A stretch of 64,000 nucleotides of DNA from Oscillospiraceae bacterium (GCA_017468365.1 JAFUIS010000005.1:124001-188000), one strand, 5' to 3'; shown: positions 55,134-63,818, numbered from the stretch's first letter. Made by a program: numbers and translations. Notes: generated by a model not told the origin, from the letters alone.

Positions 55134-55718
55134 TCAATTTTCGTTTTTTGTTTCGTTATGAACCTTTTCTGCCATTCCGGTGATGCAGGAATGGATAAGC
55201 TCAAGGAACTCGTTAGGTTCAATGCAGTTTTTATCAAGAATCCAGCGCTTTATTGCACAGACGATTCCGTCCGCAATAAAGAAACTGTAAAAATCCTTTT
55301 CTTTTTCCGAACAGCTTTTGCCGGAACGAACAGAGTTAAAGATTACGTTTTCGTTAATGTATTCTCCTACAACAGAAATCAGCACTTCCTGGAAATGTTC
55401 CGGAAAAGAATTTTGTCCTTCAATTTTAAGGGCCTTTCGGTAAAAATCCCGGTGGTTATAAAGATATTCCAAAAGCCTTTCCATAAAGTTCCATGCATTT
55501 TCCGAAGGCTTTTTATTGCTCATTGCAAGAATAAATTCCGTATCGAAAATCCAGTTCACAAGGTCATATTTATCCCGGAAATGGTAATAAAAGCTTTTTC
55601 GGTTCATTCCGCATTTTTCGCAGATATCACCCACGTTTATTTTATCGAAAGGATTTTCTTCCATAAGCTTTTTAAGAGATTCGGCAAGAGCGTGTTTTGT
55701 GATATTTGAATCCGCCAT
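55134..55718 (-). CDS. TetR/AcrR-family regulator
   Basis: A 194-aa protein. The N-terminal HTH (residues ~8-52: FDKINVGDICEKCGMNRKSFYYHFRDKYDLVNW) is followed by a DhaS-type (TetR_C_7-like) ligand domain with LLEYLYNHRDFYRKAL. The RBS GGAGG precedes the ATG. Probably controls its own gene and neighbouring lipid genes; the target is not established. Confidence 0.92.
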   Translation of the reverse strand: MADSNITKHALAESLKKLMEENPFDKINVGDICEKCGMNRKSFYYHFRDKYDLVNWIFDTEFILAMSNKKPSENAWNFMERLLEYLYNHRDFYRKALKIEGQNSFPEHFQEVLISVVGEYINENVIFNSVRSGKSCSEKEKDFYSFFIADGIVCAIKRWILDKNCIEPNEFLELIHSCITGMAEKVHNETKNEN

Positions 55719-55949
55719 TACGGAAGCCTCCTTTCAATAAAATAAAAAAAGACGGAACATACCTGTTTTTTTAAACAGATAAGTCTCGCCATTTAAGATG
55801 ATTCCAGGATATTTTCCGTGGTGTTGGACCCACCGCACAAAAAGTGCCGACTACTCCCTTATTGATTATAAGTTTATCAAAAAAGACAGAACGATTCAAC
55901 TCAAGAAATGTTGACGATAATTTGAAAGGAAGATGTATATGAATATAAA

Positions 55950-56807
55950 ATGGAAAAGCTGTTGGATTTTCTCAATCGCTGTGGTATATTGTATTCGGAA
56001 ACATCAATATTAACGAAAGCGGCGATTTTTTTGAAAATATATGAATTCGGTTCGAAAGAAAACAAATCAATAATGTGCCTTCCGGGGAATTTTATGACCC
56101 ACAGACAATTCGAAAGTATCGTGCCGGAACTTTCGGAAGAATATCATATCCTTACGGTTTCATTCGACGGATATGACGAAACCGGCGAAACTTTTTATAC
56201 CACCGGAAAAGACCAGGCAGACAAACTTTCGGAATACATCGAAGAAAATCTTGGCGGAAAAATCGACCTTGTCTATGCGGAATCTCTCGGAAGCATTCCG
56301 GCGCTTTTTCTCACCCAAAACGAAAATATAAAAGTCGGCGGGGTTATTTTAAGCGGAGCGGAATATATGAACTACGGCGTTTTCAACAAAATTGCAATAG
56401 ATCTTTTCGCACCGATGACCTATAAGCTTATGACAAAAATCATCGAAACAGAAGAGGTAAAGTTCCCGACTTTTCTCAAAATCAAAATGGGAATCACCGA
56501 CGACGTTTTCAAGCCCATGCTCAAACAGGCCTGCCAGAATCTCACTCTTGAAACCACGAAGGCAACCTTTTGGGAAGCAGTAAGGCTTTATCCGGAACAT
56601 GTGAGCAAATGGGAACCCAATCCGGATTTTAAAATAGCCTGCTGGTACGGAGAAAAGGAAATGAATATGAAAAAGGCCGTAAAACATCTTAAAAGAGCTT
56701 TCCCGAATATTGATATTCACCCCTTCAAAGGTCTTGGCCACGGCGAAATTATGGCGCACAAGGATTTGCTCATTAAAGAAATCAAAAATTTTATAAACGA
56801 ACAGTAA
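55950..56807 (+). CDS. Alpha/beta hydrolase (uncertain start)
   Basis: 285 aa from the ATG at 55950, but family members usually begin near KIYEFG, which here follows an in-frame TTG at 56031; the first ~27 residues may be untranslated. Fold marks: LPGNFMTHRQFE, SFDGYDET, nucleophile AESLGS, and a terminal GLGHGEIMAH His; the acid residue is not clear. A separate ATG at 55939 with a better RBS opens a 24-codon frame overlapping this start. Cytosolic; the substrate is unknown. Confidence 0.78.
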   Translation: MEKLLDFLNRCGILYSETSILTKAAIFLKIYEFGSKENKSIMCLPGNFMTHRQFESIVPELSEEYHILTVSFDGYDETGETFYTTGKDQADKLSEYIEENLGGKIDLVYAESLGSIPALFLTQNENIKVGGVILSGAEYMNYGVFNKIAIDLFAPMTYKLMTKIIETEEVKFPTFLKIKMGITDDVFKPMLKQACQNLTLETTKATFWEAVRLYPEHVSKWEPNPDFKIACWYGEKEMNMKKAVKHLKRAFPNIDIHPFKGLGHGEIMAHKDLLIKEIKNFINEQ

Positions 56808-56846
56808 AACAACAAAAGCCGGGAAAATCCCGGCTTTTGTTGTTTT
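56806..56846. terminator. Bidirectional terminator
   Basis: A perfect 19-bp stem (56806-56824 / 56828-56846) with a 3-nt loop, ending the hydrolase transcript. Confidence 0.92.
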
Positions 56847-57071
56847 ATCTGTGCCGCCAATTAAATCCGTCCGGAGGAGAAAGATTAAGGAAATAAAAAT
56901 TTTTATTCCGGCGGCGCATTTATATCACCGCCCCGCCCCGAAAAAACGCATATATGAATGCAAACTATAACGATTATGAATCGGCTGAATGAGGCGAGCA
57001 CCGTTCTTTTTGAGAAGTGCGTGTTTAGGGATTTCGAATAAATCCCAAGGGCAGGGCGGTTTTTAAACGCT

Positions 57072-57917
57072 TTAATCTGAATATACTTTATAGCCCGTTA
57101 CGTCGCGAATGGTTTCTCCGTCAATCTGAAGCGGAGTGGGTCTGTCGAATTCGACCGTAATTTCCTTTCCGGTATGAATTGCAACGGATTTTTTATGCTT
57201 TATATGTTCACCTTTAAAAATTCCCGGAAAAATACAGAGAGTGCGGAGCCTCCCCGCTCCGTGAAAAACAACAAGGGAAAGTTCGCCGGAATTTCTGTTT
57301 TGCTGCGGTGCAGCCATCATTCCGCCGCCGTAATATCTTCCGAACATTGTCGGCGCGATCCAGACCTTTTTATAAAAGTATTCCCTACCGTCAACTGTGA
57401 CCTTTGCGTTTCTCGGCGCAAAATCGAAAAGCAGACCTTTTACTGCAATTTTAGTATAGTCCGCCTTTTTACCCGGAATTTTTTCCAGTTCGTCGCCTAC
57501 CTGGCAGCAATAACCGTCTATCCCAAAGCCAACTCCGTTGATAAAGCGGTATTTTTTGCCTTTCACTTCGGCTGTCGGAAGATTTTTAAGATATTCTGTG
57601 ATTTTAAAAGGATTTCCGCTTGTTTTTTCCATATCGTTTGCAAAATCGTTTCCGTTTCCCGACGGTAGATAAAAAATCTCCTGCGGAATATCAATTCCCG
57701 CAGTATCGTTTATAAAACGATTAAGGGTGCCGTCGCCGCCGGCAATTATAATATAATCGTCCTTTTCCATTCCGCTGAAAAAGGTCTTATAGTTGGTGAT
57801 CCGGGTTATATCATAATATTCCAGTTCATCGTCAAAAATCATCTCAAGGAGTTTTGAGTTTTCTTCACTTTTTCCGTCGCCAGAAAGAGGGTTGTAAATC
57901 ACAAATCCGTTTCCCAC
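57072..57917 (-). CDS. Diacylglycerol kinase-family lipid kinase (YegS/DgkB-like)
   Basis: A 281-aa protein with IYNPLSGDGKSEEN, the nucleotide loop AGGDGTLNRFIND (~62-74) and SGNGNDFANDM (~92-102), plus the C-terminal beta-sandwich ending QIDGETI. It phosphorylates diacylglycerol or related lipids. It lies 4 nt after the glycosyltransferase gene, so kinase and glycosyltransferase probably share diacylglycerol as substrate. Confidence 0.93.
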   Translation of the reverse strand: MGNGFVIYNPLSGDGKSEENSKLLEMIFDDELEYYDITRITNYKTFFSGMEKDDYIIIAGGDGTLNRFINDTAGIDIPQEIFYLPSGNGNDFANDMEKTSGNPFKITEYLKNLPTAEVKGKKYRFINGVGFGIDGYCCQVGDELEKIPGKKADYTKIAVKGLLFDFAPRNAKVTVDGREYFYKKVWIAPTMFGRYYGGGMMAAPQQNRNSGELSLVVFHGAGRLRTLCIFPGIFKGEHIKHKKSVAIHTGKEITVEFDRPTPLQIDGETIRDVTGYKVYSD

Positions 57918-57921
57918 CGAT

Positions 57922-59034
57922 TCACACCTCTTTGCACATAATTTCGCAGATTATATTTGCCGCATTGCCGGAAACGGCGGATTCCAACGCTTTTGACATG
58001 GCTTTTCTTTTTTCTTCGTCACCGAGAAGATTTACGCAGATTTTCGCAAGTTCTTCCGGAGTTTCCGCCGTAACAGCGCCGCCGAGAGATACAAAAAACT
58101 CAAGATTAAATTTTTCGCACCCCGCAACCGCATCAATAAGCACCATAGGCAGGCCTTTTACCGCGGCTTCGCTTGAACTCAGTCCGCCGGGTTTTGTAAT
58201 ATATAAATCCGAGCTGTCCATAAATTTGCTGATGTTTTTTACAAAACCGCGGATATGAATATTCCGATTTCCGGAAAATTTTTCCGCAAGTTCTTTCCGT
58301 AGTTTTTCGTTCGTTCCGCAGATTACCGAAAGTTCCATATCCGCGTCCATCTGTTCTCCGATTAGCTCCGCAAGCTTTTCGATTGGTCCGCAGCCCATAC
58401 TTCCGCACATCATAAGAAGATGCGAATTTTCGGGAGAAATTCCGAGTTTTCTTTTTGCTTCGGCTTTGTCTTCGCGGATATAAAATTCCTTCCGGACCGG
58501 GATTCCCGAGGAAACGATTTTTTCTTTCGGAACGCCTTTTGCGATAAATTCTTCCGCAAGAGAAGATTCCGGGATAAAATAGTAATCCATTCCTTTTTTC
58601 GGCATTCCGGGGCTGCAGGTATAATCCGTTGCAACAAAAGCGGTTTTTAAATCCGCCGGATATTCTTCCAGCATCTGCTGCATAAGCATTCCGGAAAAAA
58701 CATGGGTGCAGATAACTGCATCGTAACCGCCTTTTTTCAGAAAAGAATAAAGTTCTTCCGTTCCGGAAGTGATGAGTTTATATACCGCGGCTTTTTCTTC
58801 AAGAAGCGAGCGGTGTTTTTCCGCAAAACCGTAACCGAAACGAAAAAGTCCCGGAACGCGGCGATACATTGTTGTATGACCTTTGGACATAAATTTTGAA
58901 AATCTGTCCGATATGAACGCAAGGGCATCAGCAGTATCACAGCAGATGCCTTTTTCCGAAAACGCCTGCTTGATTGCAAAAGCGCAGGAATTATGTCCTC
59001 CGCCGGTATCACAGCTCAGTATCAGCACACGCAT
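57922..59034 (-). CDS. Diacylglycerol glucosyl/galactosyltransferase (MGDG synthase/UgtP-like, GT28)
   Basis: A 370-aa GT-B protein: the N-terminal DTGGGHNSCAFAIKQAF (~10-26), typical of MGDG synthase-type enzymes, and the C-terminal UDP-sugar site MCGSMGCGPIEKL plus DLYITKPGGLSSSEAAVKGLPM (~275-296). It glycosylates diacylglycerol to membrane glycolipid. It overlaps the upstream acyltransferase-like gene by 13 nt and is followed 4 nt later by the lipid kinase. Confidence 0.9.
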   Translation of the reverse strand: MRVLILSCDTGGGHNSCAFAIKQAFSEKGICCDTADALAFISDRFSKFMSKGHTTMYRRVPGLFRFGYGFAEKHRSLLEEKAAVYKLITSGTEELYSFLKKGGYDAVICTHVFSGMLMQQMLEEYPADLKTAFVATDYTCSPGMPKKGMDYYFIPESSLAEEFIAKGVPKEKIVSSGIPVRKEFYIREDKAEAKRKLGISPENSHLLMMCGSMGCGPIEKLAELIGEQMDADMELSVICGTNEKLRKELAEKFSGNRNIHIRGFVKNISKFMDSSDLYITKPGGLSSSEAAVKGLPMVLIDAVAGCEKFNLEFFVSLGGAVTAETPEELAKICVNLLGDEEKRKAMSKALESAVSGNAANIICEIMCKEV

Positions 59035-59516
59035 ACCTTTTCCTTCTTCCTTTCTTTCCTTTCAAGCAGCTTTTTTTGAAGATGAACCAGACGCGGACGG
59101 TTATACCGCTGGATAATAATAAAAGGGAAATTGAGAACAAAAACAAAAATCAAAAAAACGATTATTCCGCCCGTTCCCGGCAAAATCCATAAAGCCGGAA
59201 TACCGAAAATGCTGATGATAATATGGCTCAGTTCCGCAACGCAGGTTTCGTTTATCATAAGCGGAAGCCGTTCTTCATAACTTCCGGAAAGGTTTTTCGG
59301 CGGCATAAGAAAAGGAAGAATTCTGCTCATATCCGGAACCTTTGACTGCCATTTCTGAATCCCGATTTTTTCGTAGATTCTGCCTTCTTTTTCAAAAGCA
59401 AAGGAGCGAAAAATTCCCTTTTCCGGATTAAAACGGATTTTTGAACCGAGCCTTCCGAAAATAAAACCCAAAGCGCCGGTCAGCGCAAAATAAACCACAC
59501 AGTTCCAAAACTTCAT
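59022..59516 (-). CDS. CrtO-like (glycosyl-diaponeurosporenoate acyltransferase-type) membrane protein
   Basis: A 164-aa protein with an N-terminal membrane helix, the IQKWQSKVPDMSRILPF stretch, a Glu/His-bearing CVAELSHIII segment, and a second hydrophobic region leading to NFPFIIIQRYNRPRL. These match the short CrtO family named after staphyloxanthin acyltransferase. No carotenoid genes are present. With the glycosyltransferase and kinase it more likely acylates a glycolipid, by inference. Confidence 0.72.
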   Translation of the reverse strand: MKFWNCVVYFALTGALGFIFGRLGSKIRFNPEKGIFRSFAFEKEGRIYEKIGIQKWQSKVPDMSRILPFLMPPKNLSGSYEERLPLMINETCVAELSHIIISIFGIPALWILPGTGGIIVFLIFVFVLNFPFIIIQRYNRPRLVHLQKKLLERKERKKEKVCVC

Positions 59517-59621
59517 TTTCTCCGCTCCTTCCCTTTGAATATGGATAACCTATTATGAAATCAATGATACATAATCATTTGCAACTGAAAGTAAAGTTTA
59601 AGTCAAATTTTGTTGAAACAA

Positions 59622-59654
59622 AAAAAGACTTCGCCAAAAAAGCGAAGTCTTTTT
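59622..59654. terminator. Bidirectional terminator after the DUF368 gene
   Basis: The perfect 13-bp stem AAAAAGACTTCGC (59622-59634) / GCGAAGTCTTTTT (59642-59654) follows the DUF368 stop on the minus strand. Confidence 0.9.
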
Positions 59655-59669
59655 ATTTTATAAATATCT

Positions 59670-60485
59670 TTATTTATCTTTTGCCGTATCCATATAGCGC
59701 GCAACGATAAAACCGCCCGCAAAACAAAGCATTGAAATTACAAGCGTTCCGATTCCGCCGAAGGAAGAAGGCAGGATTTTTAGCGAAGAAGCAATTACAA
59801 AACCGAGAATTACTTTTGACATAATCGGATAGTGTTTTGTATAAAGCATATTTACCACCCTTGCCAGAAGAAGAGTCGTTCCCGCAATTCCTATCACAAA
59901 AGGCAGAAGAACGTTAAAATCAAGGGAACCTATTCCGGCGGTCAAAGGTTCGAAAAGTCCGAGGATAATGAGAATTGTCGAAGAGCTCATTCCCGGAACG
60001 ATAAGGCTCAGTCCCCAGAGAACACCGCAAAGCACAAAACTTCCGAAGTTCGAAGCCATTGTTATTGATGCGCCGTTTTCCAGCACATGGAAGAACAAAA
60101 ACGCAAGGGCAAGGGTTATTACAAACGGAGTCCAGCTACTTTCCGTGTCGCTTTTTTCGGAGGATTTTATAAGCTCCGGAAGGGTTCCGCAAATAAGTCC
60201 GAAGAAAAGCATAAGAGCAACAGTGGGCGAAAGTTCAAAAAGATATTCAACTCCTTTTGCAAGGAATATAAATCCAAGCACCCAGCCGATAATGAAAGGT
60301 GTAAACATCTTATAATGCTTTCTGAACGATTTTACCGGACTTGTCAGCAGTTCCATCATCGGTTCGTAAATTCTGAAAGCAACGCAGAGAACACCGCCGC
60401 TCACTCCCGGAAGAATTGCGCCAACTCCGACTATTGCGCCCTGTATCGCATACATTATTGATTTGAAAAATTTGTTGTTTTTCAA
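59670..60485 (-). CDS. DUF368 membrane protein (polyprenyl-phosphate translocase family)
   Basis: A 271-aa protein with about eight membrane segments. The family motif GAIVGVGAILPGVSGGVLCVA (~15-35) and its internal-repeat partner GLSLIVPGMSSSTILIILG (~158-176) are clear. DUF368 proteins have been reported as undecaprenyl-phosphate flippases recycling the cell-wall lipid carrier. It is the third gene of a two-component operon (6 nt after the kinase). Confidence 0.92.
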   Translation of the reverse strand: MKNNKFFKSIMYAIQGAIVGVGAILPGVSGGVLCVAFRIYEPMMELLTSPVKSFRKHYKMFTPFIIGWVLGFIFLAKGVEYLFELSPTVALMLFFGLICGTLPELIKSSEKSDTESSWTPFVITLALAFLFFHVLENGASITMASNFGSFVLCGVLWGLSLIVPGMSSSTILIILGLFEPLTAGIGSLDFNVLLPFVIGIAGTTLLLARVVNMLYTKHYPIMSKVILGFVIASSLKILPSSFGGIGTLVISMLCFAGGFIVARYMDTAKDK

Positions 60486-60491
60486 TTATCG

Positions 60492-61550
60492 TCACTTCAC
60501 TTTCAGTTTTACTGTAAAGCAACAGCCGCCTTTCGGAAGATTTTCCGCAGAAATTTCTCCCTGCTCAATGGTAAGGATTCTTTTTACAAGGGCAAGACCA
60601 AGGCCGTTGCCTTCCTCTTTATGGGAAGTATCGCCCTGATAGAATTTATCGAAAATATGTTTCTGCGCTTCTTCCGAAAGACCGGGTCCCTCATCTTCTA
60701 TTGTAAAGATAATTCCTTCCGCGGTTTTTGTCAACTTCATTTTAACGATTCCGCCAAAGGGGCTGAACTTTACCGCATTGGAAATAAGATTATCCCAAAC
60801 ATGGCGCATCATCTGCTCGTTTCCGAGATAGGTCGTTTTTTCAAGTTCCACGTCAAGTTCAATATCTTTTTGCACCCAGGCTGTTTCAAGCGCAACAACC
60901 GACTGGCGTATCTGTTCATCAAGGCGATATTCCGTCCGGTTTTTCGGAATCTGCTGATTTTCAATCTTGTTCATCAGCAAAATGCTGCCCATAAGGGAAG
61001 AAAGCCGCTTTGTGTTGAAAAGGATTTTTTCCGTATATATCCTTTCCTCTTCACAGCAGTCCGGATTGCATTGCAGAAGAGTTGCATAACCTTCTATGGC
61101 GTTTATCGGGGTTTTGAATTCATGGGAAACGTTTGAAACAAAATCCGTCTGCAAAATCTCCGTTGCGGCAAGTTCTTCCGCCATAAGGTTAAAACCTGTA
61201 TAGATTTCCATTATCTCTTTTGATGTGGATTCTTCATTAAGACGCACCGAAAAATCCCCTTCCGCAACCTTATCCATGGCACTCCGGAGTTTTTTTATGG
61301 GGTTAAAAAAATACCTTGAAAGAAGGCTTGTTACAAGTATTCCGATAAGCAGGCAGGTGCAGAAAAGTTCCAGTTCAAGCGGAACTTCCCACGGGATTGA
61401 AAGAAGGTCGTTGAAAATCAGATCCAACGTATATGCTATAAGAATACAGACGAGCATTTCAACGGTAACAAGGGCGGTAAGCCTTGTTCGAAGGCTGAAG
61501 CGGTTCCGCTGTTCCCGCCTTACCTTTTCAAAGCGTTCTCTTACTGTCAA
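60492..61550 (-). CDS. Sensor histidine kinase
   Basis: A 352-aa protein with two membrane helices (~30-50 and ~66-84) and a very short external loop, then HAMP (~85-140), HisKA with phospho-His in FVSNVSHEFKTPINAIEGY (~140-158), and HATPase with a G1 box DEGPGLSEEAQKHIFDKFYQGD and GNGLGLALVKRI. The tiny loop points to sensing within the membrane. Overlaps the response regulator gene by 4 nt. Confidence 0.95.
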   Translation of the reverse strand: MTVRERFEKVRREQRNRFSLRTRLTALVTVEMLVCILIAYTLDLIFNDLLSIPWEVPLELELFCTCLLIGILVTSLLSRYFFNPIKKLRSAMDKVAEGDFSVRLNEESTSKEIMEIYTGFNLMAEELAATEILQTDFVSNVSHEFKTPINAIEGYATLLQCNPDCCEEERIYTEKILFNTKRLSSLMGSILLMNKIENQQIPKNRTEYRLDEQIRQSVVALETAWVQKDIELDVELEKTTYLGNEQMMRHVWDNLISNAVKFSPFGGIVKMKLTKTAEGIIFTIEDEGPGLSEEAQKHIFDKFYQGDTSHKEEGNGLGLALVKRILTIEQGEISAENLPKGGCCFTVKLKVK

Positions 61551-62218
61551 AGTTTCACCACCTTATAGCCTACTCCGCGGATGGTGACGATTTTAAAATC
61601 TTTGCTGTCGCGGAATCTTTCACGAAGTCTTCCGATATGTACGTCAACGGTATGGGTGTCGCTTTCGGAATCATATCCCCAGATTTCGTCCATCATCTGC
61701 TGTCTTGTAAAGATTTTTCCCGGATATGCCGCCATTTTATAAAGAATCATAAATTCCTTCTGCGGGAGAATCATACTTTTTCCGTCAACGGTAACGGTAA
61801 GGGAATCACATTCCATAACCGTGTTTCCGATAATCTGTCTGCGGTCGTTTATCATTTGAGCACGACGAAGAAGGGCTTGGACACGCAGAACCATTTCGTT
61901 TATGTTTACCGGCTTTACCATGTAATCATCAACTCCGGACTGGAAACCCATGCGCATATCGTCAAAAGCGTCCTTTGCGGTTATCATAAGAACCGGGGTT
62001 GTGTTTCCGCTTTCCCTAAGCTGGCGAACAAGTTCGTATCCGTCCATAACCGGCATCATAATATCAGAAATTATCATATCGTAATATTCTTCATCCATGG
62101 CGTCCAGCGCTTCTTTTCCGTTGGAAACGCCGAAAACCGTATATCCCTGGCGACCGAGAACATGGCTGAAAAGCTGGCGAAGTTCGCGGTCGTCCTCCGC
62201 AATAAGTATTTTAAGCAT
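61547..62218 (-). CDS. OmpR/PhoB-family response regulator
   Basis: 223 aa from the ATG at 62218 (GGAGG upstream); an in-frame upstream ATG lies inside the promoter. Receiver domain with the acidic pocket AEDD, phospho-Asp in MIISDIMMPVMDG and Lys in ITAKDAF, followed by the winged-helix output domain (HTVDVHIGRLRERF and TIRGVGYKVV). It probably controls its own operon and perhaps the divergent PAP2 phosphatase. Confidence 0.96.
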   Translation of the reverse strand: MLKILIAEDDRELRQLFSHVLGRQGYTVFGVSNGKEALDAMDEEYYDMIISDIMMPVMDGYELVRQLRESGNTTPVLMITAKDAFDDMRMGFQSGVDDYMVKPVNINEMVLRVQALLRRAQMINDRRQIIGNTVMECDSLTVTVDGKSMILPQKEFMILYKMAAYPGKIFTRQQMMDEIWGYDSESDTHTVDVHIGRLRERFRDSKDFKIVTIRGVGYKVVKL

Positions 62219-62251
62219 ATAAAAAACCTCCCTGAGATGGAATTTGTTTAA

Positions 62252-62260
62252 ATTATAGCA
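62252..62260 (-). promoter_or_regulatory. Extended -10 promoter of the two-component operon
   Basis: On the minus strand TGC-TATAAT (62260-62252), 34 nt before the start codon. No good -35 at 17 nt; candidates TTGAAG or TTGATA are off-spacing, so an activator may help. Confidence 0.55.
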
Positions 62261-62356
62261 CGCTTCTATCAACTGTTCTTCAACAAAGATTGAATTTTAG
62301 TTGAAAATTTTTTGACTCAAAAGATTTATAATTTAAGACAGAATTTTCCGAAAGCG

Positions 62357-63028
62357 GTGTTAATTATAAAAAATTCAGTTCCGGAAGTAAATTATCGCGG
62401 ATTCCGCCTTAAAAAAATAAACGAACCGGAATACAAGCATCTTTGGTGGCTTTTGTTCTTTCCTTTATATTGGCTTCGTTATCCGATTATCGAAAATCTG
62501 AATCCGGCAAAAGAATATCACCCGATATATTCTCCTCTTGATGACGCAATTCCTTTTTGCGAATGGTTCATAATTCCGTATATGCTATGGATGTTCTCCA
62601 TGGTCGCGCTCTGTGTTTATACCATGCTTTACGATGTGGATTCCTTCAGGCGGTATATGAAATTCCTTACGGTTTCAATGACCATATCCACTTTGATTTT
62701 TCTCATTTATCCAAGCTGTCAGAATCTGCGTCCGGCTGAGTTTCCAAGGGATAACTTCTTTACGGACTGTGTTGCCCTATTGTATTCTGTTGATACAAAC
62801 ACAAACGTTTTTCCTTCGGAGCATGCAATAGGTTCCGTTGCAGTATGGCTTTCCGCATTGCACACAAAAGGACTTGATTCGCCCGGAAAAACCTTCTTCA
62901 TTACAATACTTATGCTGCTCATCTGTTTTTCCACAGTTTTTTTGAAACAGCATTCCATTCTTGACGTTGCGGCGGCTGTTCCGGTTTGCCTTATCGCTTT
63001 TCTTTTCTGCAAAAAAAGAACAAACTGA
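62357..63028 (+). CDS. PAP2-superfamily phosphatase (lipid phosphatase)
   Basis: About 223 aa if GTG at 62357 is the start (the frame opens earlier, in the promoter region; no strong RBS, start uncertain). Six hydrophobic segments. The phosphatase signature is partly visible: FPSEHAIGSVAVWLS (motif 2, SxxH-like) and KQHSILDVAAAVP (motif 3 with His and Asp); the first Lys/Arg-rich motif is weak. It may dephosphorylate undecaprenyl pyrophosphate, phosphatidate or inositol lipids. Divergent from the two-component/DUF368 operon. Confidence 0.82.
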   Translation: MLIIKNSVPEVNYRGFRLKKINEPEYKHLWWLLFFPLYWLRYPIIENLNPAKEYHPIYSPLDDAIPFCEWFIIPYMLWMFSMVALCVYTMLYDVDSFRRYMKFLTVSMTISTLIFLIYPSCQNLRPAEFPRDNFFTDCVALLYSVDTNTNVFPSEHAIGSVAVWLSALHTKGLDSPGKTFFITILMLLICFSTVFLKQHSILDVAAAVPVCLIAFLFCKKRTN

Positions 63029-63029
63029 A

Positions 63030-63056
63030 AACCGGCGGCAAAATTTGCCGCCGGTT
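63030..63056. terminator. Convergent terminator between PAP2 and tnpV
   Basis: The inverted repeat ACCGGCGGCAAA / TTTGCCGCCGGT directly after the PAP2 stop has A/T-rich borders on both sides. Confidence 0.75.
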
Positions 63057-63059
63057 TAC

Positions 63060-63431
63060 TTATCCAAACATTTCTTTGAATATAATTTCTTCCGCCCTGT
63101 TCCGGATATTATTCATACGCTGAACCCATTCCAGTTGATTATGCTCTTTTAGTGCTTCATTCACGCCCTCCTTCTCCGCCATTTGTTTTATAAACACAGC
63201 TTTCATATTATGAGCATGCTCATTGATTTCCGCAAGACGTGCGCCCAGTTTTCCGCTTGTCAGAAGATTGGTATATAAAATTCTGTCATGCTTTTTTATG
63301 TAACGCAAATATCTCTGCCCGTAAATTCCGGATTCATATTCGTCCTGCGGCGGCAGAAGATTTGGCAGATAATAATCACCGCAAAGGGTATAATCAAGTC
63401 CGTTTTTCTTGTTGTGAAAAGTCTGCTCCAT
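63060..63431 (-). CDS. tnpV: TnpV-like transposon-encoded protein
   Basis: 123 aa from the ATG at 63431 (GGAGGT upstream). The core GDYYLPNLLPP, GIYGQRYLRYIKKHDRILYTNLLTSGKL and NQLEWVQRMNNIRNRAEEII is characteristic of TnpV from Tn4451-type elements. No tnpX-type recombinase lies beside it, so the element is partial or continues beyond the window. Role unknown. Coupled to a 57-aa gene 4 nt upstream. Confidence 0.88.
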   Translation of the reverse strand: MEQTFHNKKNGLDYTLCGDYYLPNLLPPQDEYESGIYGQRYLRYIKKHDRILYTNLLTSGKLGARLAEINEHAHNMKAVFIKQMAEKEGVNEALKEHNQLEWVQRMNNIRNRAEEIIFKEMFG

Positions 63432-63435
63432 TATG

Positions 63436-63609
63436 TTACCTCCAAAAAAGAAATTTACGATTTTTTGCTTCAATAATTTTTATTAAAACATCGTCCACCG
63501 CGTCGGTGTACCTTTCTTCCCTGATTAGAGCAGTTCTAAAATCGTTGAGGGCGTTTATAACGATTCTCCATTCATAATCTTCAAGAACAATTCTGCGTTT
63601 CTTTTCCAT
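63436..63609 (-). CDS. Small 57-aa protein paired with tnpV
   Basis: ATG at 63609 with an AGGAGG RBS. The product MEKKRRIVLEDYEWRIVINA...RKFLFWR is basic and helical, ending 4 nt before tnpV. Arrangement and RBS make it a real gene of the same element; function unknown. Confidence 0.72.
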   Translation of the reverse strand: MEKKRRIVLEDYEWRIVINALNDFRTALIREERYTDAVDDVLIKIIEAKNRKFLFWR

Positions 63610-63723
63610 TGCTTTCGCCTCCTTTAGTTATAGTTTATCAAAGGATTTCAGCATTGGCGAATGTGCGGAAAAATTTAAAAACATCTTGATTTTTATATTC
63701 AAAGAACAAATTCATAATCTGTT

Positions 63724-63813
63724 ATGAGCGATTTTATTTTCAACGGCGATAGTATCAATGGATCAAATGCTCCCATCCGTGAAGCGTGGCTGAAGCAGCG
63801 CGAAGACACCTAA
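63724..63813 (+). pseudogene. Possible gene remnant (29 codons)
   Basis: An open stretch MSDFIFNGDSINGSN...WLKQREDT without an RBS but with protein-like composition, ending just before a terminator. It may be the C-terminal fragment of a lost gene. The rest of 63610-63816 shows nothing else. Confidence 0.3.
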
Positions 63814-63818
63814 GGCAA

